A stretch of DNA of 64,000 nucleotides from assembly GCF_910592395.1 (NCBI RefSeq), contig NC_088315.1:3784501-3848500 (forward strand), read 5' to 3'. Under the pieces are notes generated by a model, which worked only from the letters and a program-made list of their open reading frames with translations, did no database searches and had not been told where the DNA came from. Positions 21,900 to 34,319 of the stretch are shown piece by piece (the first letter of the stretch is position 1; every line of letters starts with the position of its first letter). Origin of the DNA: Lineus longissimus (lineage: Eukaryota; Nemertea; Pilidiophora; Heteronemertea; Lineidae). A program made the position numbers and the translations under genes.

Positions 21900-24458
21900 A
21901 ATGGACACCAGGAGGTCCTTTTGAAAATAATGGTTCTATGGGCATCAGGCATATCGAGTCTTCTTCTCATGCTTGCTAGTACCAAGTGCATGGAGGGCAA
22001 CTATTTGAACGGGCATAAAATTTTGTGAAATGTGCAGGAATGTTCCAAACACATTGATCTGACTGGGCTTTCTCGAGTTTGAAGTATTGGAATCTACTCA
22101 AACTTTCTCACAAGACCACAAAGCAAGAACACTGAAGACTTTTGTAGCATCCTCTTAATACTTTTATCTGAACAAGAAGAACTGTCACATGTTCATAGAT
22201 TTGCAATAAATAATTTATTATAATGTATTCCAACCCTTTTCAATGTTTGGTCTAGCGCGACCAGATTCAATCGGACTAACCTTGACTTGCGATCTTATTA
22301 GATCCAATCAACTAACGAGGATGACTTAAAGAGCAGGTTGTTTAAAATGTGATATAACAGAAAATATGCCGCGGTCTCCACAGCAAAAACACATACATAC
22401 CGACAACTGACTGGCTATGAAAAGCACAAAATAGTACCTATCTGTTAATATGAATCTAATTAACTAATTAACCTAAGAGTTGATTAATCATCTTGGATAA
22501 TCTTTGACAGATTGAATAGTTTTTGGATTGAAAACACTGATTTAACTTTCATCAATCAAACGAATTAGACAATTTCATCAATTAGTCCAACTTAATTGAC
22601 TAGTTTCAACTTTCTGTACTTACTTTTAGGCAAGGCAATTAAAACAATCAGTTAACTACATTACCAACAATCAACTCAAAGGTTAACTAATTAATATTTG
22701 GTTAATAAGTTGATTTATCCATTCAGATGACAAATAAGAAATTCTTAATCCTGCCGGCCACGTGGACTTGGAGACATATCTCGTCTCCTATTCATTCTTC
22801 GAGGAATATCGCCACCATACACCAGTAATATCCAAGCGATTAGAAGCGTCTCATCTTCAAGACTAGGTCGCATTTCATCAGCTTCACAGAGTACAACTAA
22901 AACATTTCTATCTACAATTGATTAGCGTTGGTAAATTCACTCTGAAATACCTTTAGATGAAGTTTATAATTAATTGCATACCCATGAAGACATTTTATCC
23001 AGTTTATATTTAAAATTCTGTACCCATGAACAAATTTATCGTAATATGATATTCTAAAACATTTTACACCGATGGAAATGAGAATGAATAGCAGCAGGGC
23101 TCCTTTACTTCCGATGTCAAATTTCTACAGAACACCGCTCCGAGCTCCAAACCAAGCTTTTTTTGTGACCCTGTTCATCTATATAGTAACAAAATAGCAA
23201 TTACTTTGGGCAGTTTCTGCCACCTTACCTGACAGTTTGCAGGTTGCAAGCAAAAATGACAGGATACAGATAACGCAAGGAAAATAACACATAATGCAAA
23301 TGTGTGAAAATATTTGATGCCATCTTGTTTCCACTTTTCTCTCCTGTCTAGCATGGAGGAAACGATTGTCTAAAAGCTTCCTCAAATTTCCTTAAACCTT
23401 TCCTTCGAGACTGGAGTCCAGCTTGCCATGACTCACACTTCTCAATCTCAAGAAGTCTAATGCAACCCATAGAACAATCAAGCTCTCTGCAGGCAATGAC
23501 AAATTTAGACTAAAAGTAAATTTCAATGGTTTTTCTGGAAATACGCGATACGAGATAAAATTGGTTAAAATGGTGCAATACAAGACCCACAATATGTTGA
23601 TGGCATGCGGTTGTGGCAAATATTCATGGCCCAACGTCTCCTCTAGCACATGCTTCGTGCATTGCGTGTTCACGACCGGAATTTAAAATCACACATCATT
23701 ATGAAGAATTGAAGGAAATAAATACGTAATTCGAAGTAACTGGTCTCAACACGTGCAATAGATTACAATAGGAAAGAACAGCCATTGAAGAATTTTAAGC
23801 GGTAGATGTTGTTTACAGTATGATTGAGCACTATATGAAATGGTAAAATGTTTCTCGAGGTTTATAACATGGACTTACAATGATGTCATTCATACATGTA
23901 TATTACGTAAATATAGGTGCTCGAATTCATCCCGTCTATACAGATTTTAGCACATTTTCTCAAATCCTCCTTCTTGACACTTGATTCAAACACGTGTCTC
24001 TTCATTTATTCTCTTTCGAGATTCTTATCCACTCACTGTTGTGAGCAAAAATATTACCATCAATTCAATCTCTTTGATTCGCAACGATTCAGTGGATTCA
24101 GTAGTTCATGCTTCGAAATAGTATTTTTCTTCCTTCTCAATCTCATTGAAGACTGTGATTCACAGGTACAAGTACCATGCTCTGCTCGTTCATCAGCTGA
24201 AAGTCCACATACCTTCAGGTTCTCAGAAAATGGACATTTTTCAAATATTACTCAAGTTATTTGGTCAGCAATGCAAAAATAATCTGAGATGAAACAGACT
24301 TTAAAAAAATCTCCTGCTGAAAACTTTACAATCACAATGTAGATAAAAGACAAAGACAGGATGAACTAGGACACCAATACAGATGAAATGATGATTTAAT
24401 GCTAGTCAGTTGTAGTATGTAGAACTGATGTCATGCAGTTTACGTCAGCATCGACACC
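21900..24458. other. Gap between CABIN1 and CNOT4; no gene seen
   Basis: This AT-rich stretch has no recognisable coding exon. About 22430-22740 has many TTAATTAAC / TTAACTAATTA-like words, and 22050-22330 is ordinary low-GC sequence. The right end should hold the CNOT4 3' UTR (minus strand). A minus-strand AATAAA at 24005-24010 is the nearest obvious candidate, about 450 nt past the stop. Confidence 0.45.
24005..24010 (-). terminator. Candidate CNOT4 polyadenylation signal
   Basis: TTTATT on the plus strand reads AATAAA on the minus strand, about 450 nt beyond the CNOT4 stop codon. The surroundings are AT-rich, so chance occurrence is possible. Confidence 0.35.
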
Positions 24459-27400
24459 TCAGTGGAAACCCTCTGCGACTTGTGACTCTCCTACTGGTGA
24501 CGGGGGAATAATCTGTGACTGAAAGCCCGGGGGTGGATTCTGAGCTGGTTGTCCCCAACTGTGTCCTGAAAAACACAAGAGTGTAAACAAATTGAATTGA
24601 CGATAGAGTAATACCAGAAAGTTCCAATTTCTAGATATCCAGGATCAATTGGTTGTTTTCATCAATGATTTTTTAGTGAAATCCAAACTGGTTACAAAAA
24701 TGTTCCCATCGGGTAACGTATGGTGTGTTTGACTGTTTGGTTGTTACTGACCTCCTCTAATTTGGAAATTCTGAACGAAAGGTAGTCTGTGATTCTGGCC
24801 AGGCAGGCTGTCAATTTCTGTCAGCTGTTGCAGTGACTTCATCCAGTGTGGCGGATCTTCTGAAAGACTGTTGGCTGCAATGACAACCAAGAAGAACCAG
24901 GTTATGGCCAACATTTACAAACCAAGATCAGATGTGAGGTGTTTGATTTCATTCATATAATGCAATGATTGTATACTGGCCCACATTCCGACAATTCAAA
25001 ATCTTGTGCAGAAGAAGAGTGTAATATCAAATATAAAACTCATCCACAGGTCAGTATCAGACGATGGGAAATCCCCTCTATTTTCACGAGGTCTTGTCTT
25101 CTTAAGGTTCAACGACAAAAGAAAGTTGCTGTCGATGGACAATTGGAAGATCCATTTGCAGTTTTTGTCTCACCGACACTGTTGTTGAATGAAATAATGA
25201 AAGAGAGATTTGGCTGAAAGTGTAATGGCATGCTGAAGTGAGGATATGTTAATCAATGAAGCTCTAGTCATAAAACACTGTTGGACACAGATACTAAACA
25301 AGGCAGGCAATGACAGTGCAACTACATGTATACCAACTTTCATGCACCTTACCCTTACAGACACAGAGTTAGAGACACCACAAAAAATGGTGGAGGGCAC
25401 TGGCTCTCAGGGCCGTAGCTGCGGCAGGGTGGCAAATACCTCTTCCCAGAAGTCACAAAAAACATGCTCTTGATGGTGACCAGTTGTCATGAAACTCCTG
25501 AAATACTTTTGCCTCCACACAGCCATCAATCAAGCTGTCACAAATCGTTACTCACAAAGCAGGTTAAACATGCAATTGGACGCATCAACAAAGCATCGAG
25601 TCTGAATGAGTTCATCAACTCATCATCACACAAACACACACAATCTTTAGAATACAACCACTCCAAGTTTGCAACGTAAGAGGTGAAAATAAAGGTCTTT
25701 ATTTGTGTTAGGGAAAGAAAAGACCAGGAATAACATGCAGAATGAAAAAGAAGGGCGACTGAATTTCCCTTGATGCATGATGATTTAGCCAAAGCCATTC
25801 CGAATGAGATGCAGTGGTCAGTGGAATATTAGAAACCGGAAGCTTCTTCAACACTTTGGAGGTAGAGACTAGAGGCCTCAAGAAAAACTGGTCATTTCTG
25901 TAATTTTCCCTGGCACCCAGTGGCTCCGAAGGTCAGATATGCATGCAAAGCCTTTTTCTCTGGTCAGAAATTTTAGCAAGCCTCATAGTCATACACATCA
26001 GGTATCTCTATGATTATTGCTCAACTCAAAAAGTTATACAGGTTATCATAGAATTGAGTTAATTTCATCATCAAACACTTCAATTCAATTGTTACGGTTA
26101 GAAACTATCTTTGTTACATATGTTCGAGGTAGTGCAGGGATATGATAGCAAAGTAACTACAAGTTCACATTGCGTTTTAAGCGGAGGGACCGCCCACACC
26201 TGCAACCTACCATCGGTAACACTTCCTGACGTGACTATGGCGGGGTCTGTGGACATCCAGGACAGGTCGGCTGAGCGAGTCTGCGTAGGCCAACCTGTAA
26301 CAGAGCAAACAATAGTGCTCAAAATCACCCCCTTGGTAGATCAGGGGGTTGATTAATCAAATCCACTTTGAGCTGGATGAGTATGGGCAGGGAGTGCATC
26401 AAACCAAGCTCAGAATCATACTCCCAATTGTCAGATAGAGGGTCAGAACTTACCCCAAAATAACACCCCCAGTTGGTTAGGGGGTAGATAGACCAAGGCT
26501 TCAATTGAGGGCAGAACATGTAGCCAGGGAGTGTGTCAAAAGTAGGAAGGAACATGTAGGTCAAAACCAAGACCAAAATCATATCCCAAGTGGGTCCAGG
26601 ATTAGGTCAAGCCCAAAAGTGGGCCGTAAGCAAGCCCCGAAAAATGGATCCTAAGTGAATGGGGGAAGAATGTAGATGTACGTGAGGTCAAAACTAAGCT
26701 GGAAGACACACACCTCAAGTGTGGAATGGGGAGTAGGTCAAAACCAAGACAACACAACCAACACCTCAGCCATGTCACTTGTCAGACACAGTCAAAACAG
26801 GGGATGCTCCAAAACCTTTCGCTCCTGAAATGATTCCCTAAAACCTTCATGGTATCGATATATCTTGTCTTGATGGTCTCCAAATCAGTAGAAATCATAC
26901 AAAAAGAACGTCTGCTGACAACACAGCAGGATAAGCTGGTTAAACGCTCCAATCAAAGCAATACTGGTGGCTAAAAACTGGATTGCAGGGATCAAAGTCC
27001 AGCCTTATTTGGCTGCACGCGCGACCACGATTTCGTCTGTGTGCCAAAGTTCTACCAAGCCAACAAAATAGGCTCAAGTGAAGATTTGATCCCTGCATTG
27101 AGTGATTCTGCATTTCAACATTCAGGCAAACCAGGACTCACACAGGACACAACACAGAAACATATAGAGCAGAAGCAAAAAACAAACATATTTAAACTTA
27201 AAATAATACTAACATTTGAATAGTCACAAAGAGTAGGGAAAAAGTAAACTTTAAAATGTGGTACTAACTAAATCAGACTTTTTCAAATTGAATAAGCGGG
27301 TGATTAGGAAAATCTTTCTTGGACTGGTGAAAGGGAAAAAATTGAACTTCAGACCAAAAGGATTTTGAATGTTTTCTTTAAAGAAGTAATGGAATTTGAA

Positions 27401-30400
27401 ATGAAGAATATAATGGAATATGTTTTTTTTGGGGGGGGGGGATTGGGAAAACATGTCACCAGCAAAGCTATCTAAAAATTGCAGTGCGGCCTAATTTTTC
27501 TAAGGAAGTTCATAACACAACGTCACAAGAATATCTCCCCTACCTTTCTGTTGAGGCTGAATCATGTGTGGCGGTGATCTTGGGGCTGATGTTGGGTAGG
27601 CTGGTGGAGCACCAAAGCTGATATTGATGTTCGGAAGGAGCGCTCTTAGTCCCTCTTGCCAATCTTTCGTGTTGAAGACATCATGCTACAAGAAAAGGAA
27701 CTGAAATCACACACGCAAGAATATTCCTGCAATAGACAATACAGTAGACCTCTATTATTATGGACACCGGTCCAGCTTCACTTGCATTTTCTATTTTAAA
27801 AGATTGAGTAGAACCTCCCCTTTGAGACACCTCTGCCAGACGGACATTTCCACATTACAGACTTGTCTGTTCAGACCAGACTTTTTCTAAGTCATTTTCA
27901 ATAACATAAAGTCTTTGTCAAGCACTTAAAACACAGGAGAGGTTCATCTAGCCAAGAATAAAGATGGTAACACTACTGACTGGAAAAACTATACAACATT
28001 TAATAACACCAACAACAAAAGAAGACAACTGTACAATGTACACTGTTGAAAGTCTACATCAAACTGATGACAAGCTTTTTCAACTCTTTTTGAATCGACT
28101 TGAAGGTATTGATTGGAACTTGACTCTGCAACTACAATATCGGTACACTGATAAGCATCGAGTTGGAATCCAAGGACAGTGCAAACCACATAATTTCAAA
28201 GGCCAGCATTCGTACCGTGGCAACGGAGCATATAATAAGTCTTCTGTTTAGGAGTACATCAGGAGTCCCGTCTATCGAGGGAATGGGAGAAGCAGGGGGT
28301 TGTCCAGAGACATTTAACCCTTAAACCGCCAGAGGCGACGATCGTCGACATAAGGGGGAAAGCGCCAGAGGCGACGATCGTCGACAGCAGACATTTAGTT
28401 CCACCTGTCTGCTAAGAGATGGCAGTGAGTGTGCATGTACGCTCTTTGGTACTTCGACAGTGATGCTTAGCACAAAATGGCATCGAACAAATTTCAAGTT
28501 TCTATACAAGCTTTTGAGTATTTTATCAAAAACTTGAAGCCCCATTTTCGCGGGAATGACGTCATCAGGAGTAATTAGCGCTGCTACGACTAATTAGACG
28601 GATGCTTCGACCAGGAATCGGATGGAAACGATGTATTTAGACCCAGACTTCATATTAAAATACCAAGGGAGGTATAAAAAGCTGATGGAGGTATGTTCTG
28701 GCCATATTTTTGTTGATTATGGGTATTTGCACTAATTAACCCCTAATTAGTAAATTTTGGCGGGAAATGTCACAAAAATCGACGGGAATTACCATTTGTA
28801 TAAAATCATCAGTACATTCCATAGTGTTTGTAACAAAAATAACGTTGTTATTAATCATTTTCAAAAATGCTCGGTTAATTCGGCGCTCAGGGGTAATATG
28901 ATTTTGTTAATTCGGCGCTTTAAGGGTTAAAAAGCTTTAATAATTACACACATAAACACTACAGTGAGAGAGGTATCACAGAAGTCAGTGGACTTGTTAG
29001 GAAGCTTTTTACTAAATACTAGTGCATGGCATTTTCATGAACAGTCACCACACAAGAATGCAAAGAAATTACAAGACAACACCCAGATATGATGCTCACC
29101 TATAGTGAGTGAAATGAGTAAAATTTGGCGGACAGACATAGCATGATGTTAAGTCATTTGCGGCACTATTCTCCTGCCTGACCAAACATATGCATCCAGT
29201 GTTGCATCACAGAGCTTTTGATTTGAATTTGCCAGACGTATCAGTGTGAAAAAGGTAATATTTGCACTGTTTATTGACTTCTGGCTGCATTGAACGATGT
29301 TTCAGATGACTCAAAGAGGCCAGAAGACAGATTTTTCCAGATTCTTTTTGAGCTGTAACTAAAATGCTTCCCTCCATAGTAATGACTGCCAAGACATCAG
29401 ATTCTTCAGAGTCTGGTAGCAAAGGGTTTTTGCAACATGACTCTTGTGTTATCATACCATGCCCGTTTGAGCAAACTGTACTTATATATCATGGCAAATA
29501 GAGTGATGGATGCCATCAATACTTACGTCGTTATTCATGGGACCGTTCTCCTTTCCTGATAGACCTATATCTGAAAGCACATCATGGCATGTGTTATTGG
29601 GGGGCAGTGCAGCGAAACCAGGAGGCTGAGGTACAGTGGTGTTGCCAGTGGAAAATGATGCCATCAAATTCATTATTTTACTGCCCCCTATTTGATCTGT
29701 AAATGAAATACAGCCAGGGAATTAGATCTTGGAATTAGTAGTTAGATATTGGAATTATGGAGATGGTTTTAAGATCTTGGAATAAGGAGTGCACAACCAC
29801 TAAAAAGTGTTGTGAACTTGAGCACGCAAATTTCAACAACATTCACCAATTTGCTGCTCGTATGGTAATGTACAGGATGAAACCTCACTCCTAAGGGAGC
29901 TGAGATCTACACTACTCATGTATATTCTAATTCTTCAAACAGGGTATGGAGATGTGCCTGTTTCATGCTCTGGTGGGTCGCTTGAATATGATATTCTTCT
30001 ATATATGCCAGAGGCAAAATGTGCGATACATATTGGGACATAAATCCAATGGTAAACCAGAATGCAACACGCAGCCCAGAGCAACGCACCATAAACTAAC
30101 TACAGTGAACAGTACCTGTTTTCGGTTGATTGATTGTGAAAGGATTTCCTAGCCCAGGTAAGAAGCCAGGTGGGGCAGATCTTGGTGAATTGTGTAAATT
30201 CTGCTGATGCTGTGTCTGTCCTTGTTCTCGTTCTATAAGATCTGCCAGCGCTTTTGTAGATTCATTCCAAGGATCAAAACCTAAAAGACATAACAGTAAT
30301 AACAATGAATCAACCGACCCACAAATTGGAATTTACTTCTGGCTTTCCCCGTCCTATTGAGGTCGGGGCCTCAAAGGTATTCACAACGCCATTCAAAATC

Positions 30401-33400
30401 ATGAAAAATATCTCAAGTGTTGAATCTGGTTCATGTCAAAGTTATATGTCTCACCTAAGTCGTCTTCATGACTGTCTGTAGTTGAGCTTGTGAAACCAAA
30501 TGCCGTTTGCCAATCTGCTGAACTAGATACAGGAATTGTGTCTGGAATTTCTGTGGCTGTTGGAATTGTCTCCGCTGAAAATTAAGCAATTACATTATTA
30601 GCACAGGCCACTGATCAATTCTGAATATGAATACAGAACACAGACACACTCACAGGAAATGGCTGGTACTGATGATTTGTTTGGCCGTATCATGACTGTT
30701 TGTTGCTACATGTAATATTCCTCCAAATACTACACATTGTCATTGAAAACCGAACATGGATTTTGGCCCTTATGACACCTAATCATAATTGATGATATCT
30801 TTACACATATTTGTCGGGTGCTACTTACCAATGGGTGAAGGCTGTACAGGGGGTTTATGCAACGGTCTAGGAGGGAAGCCATTCCCACTGAATAGCGACA
30901 AGTGGTCTTGTGAGTTGTCAAAGAATGGCTTTCTGTTAGCACCTATAGGATTTGGAGTCAACTGTGGTACACTGACTGGAGGAGAGTGTGCCTTCACCTC
31001 GGCCACTGGCGATGGTGAATTTGTTGGAGGCCGGTCTACAGGTTTACCGTTACTGAAAACAAAATTGGAAATCATGTGGCAAGTGCAGATATACAAGTTT
31101 ACAAAAACCCATTGACATGGGAGTGGGATAAATTAACAAAAGCTCTCAATCCTACTTAATGACGATACAATTTGTTTCGTGATATATCATCTCATCAGAG
31201 ACGCAAATGACAGTGATTAGCCTACCTATTTGTTTCGTGTCCTCTGTGTCGGTTAAGATTGGCACCCGGGGCTCTATGATTAGAATTCTGTAAGGGAGGT
31301 GTGTCGGGTTTCTGTGGCTGTGGGACTGTCATCAGTGGAGGCTTGTTTCCATTTGTTAACCTCTCTGGCTTACTCGTCGTACCGCTCTGCAAAGATGGCC
31401 AAGCCTCTTTGTTTGTGTTTGGGGGGACATTATGTTGACAAACTGGCGCACTTTGCTGCGTAACTGTTGGTGGAGACGCAGGCTTTTTCCTGAAATAGAT
31501 CAATAACATTTACCTCTTTTATCATTTTACCGCTATCAGGGCCCTAGCTAGCCCTAACCAACTTTTCATACCACCAGGAAGTACAGTATCCCAAAAGGAG
31601 AAACATCCAGTAATTTGAAAGTATTTATCGAGACAATTTTCAGGAAGGACTGGGATCTCCTAAACAACTGTACACTGGGTAAGGTTTATTAAACCTCGCA
31701 TATCAACAACTCATTTCATAACCGGCCACGACCTACCTAGCATTCTGTTGTAAGTGCTGTTGTGTCTGTTGTTGTTGTGGCGGTGTATGAGACAGAGGCG
31801 GGTGCTGCGGCGGCTGCTGTGCCGTCTTGGCGCTATGATGAGCAGCATTCTGTGTATTCATAAACGTCTCGTATAACTTCTGTTCATACTCTTGATGTTT
31901 CCTGAAATACATGTAAATTGTAATGATATGCCAGCCATAAGAGAAAGTTATGAAAACAAACTCCTACGATAGTTTCAAGAAGCTGAAGACTGTCAACTGC
32001 CTATGGCCTACAGCTGGGTTCCACACTTACCCTTGTTGCATTTCCTCTTTGGTAAAACTAGCAGCCTCTTCACCCAGTTCATGTAAATACATACAATCCT
32101 GAAATCAAGCAGCAGATCAAGTTAAAGAACTTGCACAATCAAATTCATGCTGGATTGTTTCACGAAAGTCAAATTTGATCCGGTGTATAAAAACATGTCT
32201 GATGAGTTCAACTAGTCCTTAGAGAAACCTGTTGTACAAGGGACAGACACGACACTCTAATTTATAAGATGCTGATTGGAGAAGAACTTACTAGTTTTGG
32301 ACACTGAGAACCTTTTAGGAAATGACTACAATATTTAGTAGTTCCCAGGGAAGATTTCAGCGTGCGACCGTCGACATAAACATTATTCACAGCCTGTATC
32401 GCCTTCAATGCATCCTCCGGCTTATGGTATGTAACATAAGCACTAGCACTCGGACCCTGGAACCACAGTATCAAAGCTTATTAGAAAATGAAAATCAACT
32501 GGCAAGCAATATAGAAAAGAGAGGTATTGACTGGATGAGCTAACAGTACAGTTTCTGACTAAGTTACTGCCATGTCCTTGTGGAATAGACACAAAAGAAA
32601 GAAGTTCTACTTCAATATAAATGCTTACTTACATGCGTTTGTGCACCAGCATATGAAGTACTTTGATTTATCACAACTTTGTGAATTTTTCCAAACTTGC
32701 CGAAATATTCATGTTTCCTCAACACCTCTACATCGGCTAATCTTTGAGAAAGACCTACAACAAATACTAAGTTCTTTTGTACAACTCTGAAAACAGAGAA
32801 AAAAATATATCACGCATTGATAAGCTGCAAAGATGCAGATGCTAAATACCAGCAGAGTAGCATGTTTTTGAGCATGAAGCCTTACACATGTAGCTCTAAA
32901 TATCCTGTCCACCCCATTAACCAAACCTGCAACCAAGACAGATCAATGATTACACTAATGAACAAGTGATTACATTCTTATTTGACTAGAAGATGTTCAC
33001 TTAGCTTTTTAAGCCTAAAAGATCCGAGCCACTTACCTGACATTTGCGAGGTGTTTCCTGTTTTCTGCCGCCTTCTGTTTTCTCTGAAGGTCTTTCTGGC
33101 GGCGTTCTTTCTTTATTCTCTGCAATCTGAAACAATCACCAAAAAAAAAACATGAATGAAAGTGAAAACCATTCCTTTATTCAAATCATAATCTCCTCTG
33201 AGGCATTTTGTCCTGAACGAGATGTTGAGTGCTGATGTTTTGCAGACCAAACAAGAAAATCACAACCATTTACAGCAATCACCCCCCCCCCCCAAATCCT
33301 CAAGGCAACACAAAGGTTGCACCACTTACTCATCTTCTGTGAGAGGCTTAAATTCTGCTGGGTCTTCTGGGTATTGCTGAAATCAAAGCAAGTCAGGGTT

Positions 33401-34319
33401 AGAGGAGATGATATCAGTGCTTGAAATTATTATCAGGGCCAATCCTCTTCATCGGACTACTTCCTGGTTTCATCAAAAGGCAACTCTATATACCATCTAC
33501 ACAGTTTGATAAAGTGCCTATATTGTCACTAGAGAGCTGATAACGTTGACAGTAAAAATGTGAGTACCAACCTTTCTGCAAGCTGGACACAGACCGTTTT
33601 CATCTGTTCTTATTCTGTGCCAACAGAATCTGCAAATCTGAAAGTGACCAAAAGTTTGAATGAAATGACAACTAAATCAAATGTCCTACAGTATATCTGG
33701 TCAGAGGCTAAGCAATTCCACACCGTCAAGAAAGAAAGAAAACGAAAGAAAGAGCTGAATCAAAAACTTGGGGCCCCAGAACCGAATGACATCCAAACAC
33801 ATTTCTACTAACCTGATATCCACATGTGCATGGGAAAAAGTTGATGTCATCCAACTCCAACGGTTCCATACAGAGTGGACACTGAAAAAAGATGATGAAA
33901 AGGAACATGTGAATAATAATATTCCTAATTTTCCTAATGTAAACTTCCGTAATTTACAAGCATGTTTTATCAAAGTTGGGTCAAATGGATCAGAGCTCTG
34001 GCAAAGAACAAGTGCACTGTACACCTAGTGACCTAGATTATTCTAGGTGATGTAGGGTAATTACACCACACAAGGAATGCACTTCCCTTTGGGTCCAGGT
34101 CAAGTACAAATGTATTGAAGTAGGCCTACTATATTTTCGGTCACTGATTACAGCATAATGAGGTGACTAAACCATTGTGTCACAGTGAAATAGGGAATTC
34201 CATAAGTTAAATTTGATACTTTGCCAATGATGCGGAGAACACTGAATAATGCCTCAAAGTAGATAGCTAGGATCTTGATAATGAGTCCTTACCTCAGTTT
34301 GTTCTTCACCAACAGACAT
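24459..34319 (-). CDS. CNOT4: CCR4-NOT transcription complex subunit 4 (RING/RRM E3 ubiquitin ligase), 18 exons
   Basis: CNOT4 (NOT4) is an E3 ubiquitin ligase linked to the CCR4-NOT mRNA-decay complex and to ribosome-associated quality control. Exons in transcript order: 34319-34293, 33881-33813, 33637-33572, 33376-33330, 33126-33037, 32786-32633, 32456-32292, 32098-32031, 31901-31737, 31489-31226, 31052-30829, 30574-30455, 30280-30116, 29696-29527, 27685-27544, 26294-26211 (possible cassette), 24874-24752, 24565-24459. Every junction is GT-AG and in phase, giving 749 residues. The N-terminal RING (residues 10-52) has all eight cysteines of the CNOT4-type C4C4 finger (CPLCMEPLELDDINFFPC, CGYQICRFCW, CPAC). 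A coiled-coil-like basic linker follows, then an RRM (about 101-185: NLVFVVGLSQRL, GPSASAYVTY) and a CCCH finger (YCSHFLKGSQCP, DCMYLHELG). The C-terminal half is Pro/Gln/Asn-rich with two conserved helical islands, DPWNESTKALADLIERE and DWQEGLRALLPNINISFG. The start is the ATG nine codons before the RING, as in human. Confidence 0.95.
26211..26294 (-). other. CNOT4: Probable CNOT4 cassette exon (84 bp)
   Basis: Flanked by CTGTTACAG and gtaggt, this 84-bp segment stays open in the CNOT4 frame and encodes WPTQTRSADLSWMSTDPAIV followed by TSGSVTDG. Both ends are in phase 1, and the exons on either side (27544-27685 and 24752-24874) are also phase-compatible without it. It could therefore be included or skipped without changing frame. 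Confidence 0.55.
26320..26760. repeat. Degenerate intronic tandem repeat
   Basis: Words such as GGGAGTAGGTCAAAACCAAG, GGGAGTGTGTCAAAAGTAGG and CCAAAATCATATCCCAAGT recur every 40-90 bp in the CNOT4 intron downstream of the 84-bp exon donor-side boundary. The array is diverged and non-coding. Confidence 0.55.
26984..27097. repeat. 13-bp perfect inverted repeat (MITE-like)
   Basis: TGCAGGGATCAAA (26984-26996) and its exact reverse complement TTTGATCCCTGCA (27085-27097) enclose 88 bp in a CNOT4 intron. This could be a short palindromic element or chance; no target duplication is clear. Confidence 0.4.
27740..27850. mobile_element. pogo/Tigger-like MITE fragment
   Basis: TACAGTAGACCTCTATTATT at 27740 and GAGTAGAACCTCCCCTTTGA at about 27806 both resemble the TA-CAGT-n-ACCTCTC start typical of pogo/Tigger-type terminal repeats. 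The same signature appears near 2930 and at the edges of the minisatellite near 950-1640. The fragment has no transposase coding. Confidence 0.4.
28314..28930. mobile_element. piggyBac-like non-autonomous element (MITE)
   Basis: The element spans 28318-28926 (609 bp) inside a CNOT4 intron. It is flanked on both sides by TTAA (28314-28317 and 28927-28930), the target-site duplication used by piggyBac transposases. The ends are CCCTTAAACCGCC and, reverse-complemented, CCCTTAAAGCGCC: a 13-bp terminal inverted repeat with one mismatch, starting with the CCC typical of the superfamily. Subterminal repeats are present: GCGACGATCGTCGACA twice on the left and GTTAATTCGGCGCT twice on the right. There is no transposase, so it would depend on an autonomous partner elsewhere. 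Confidence 0.75.
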
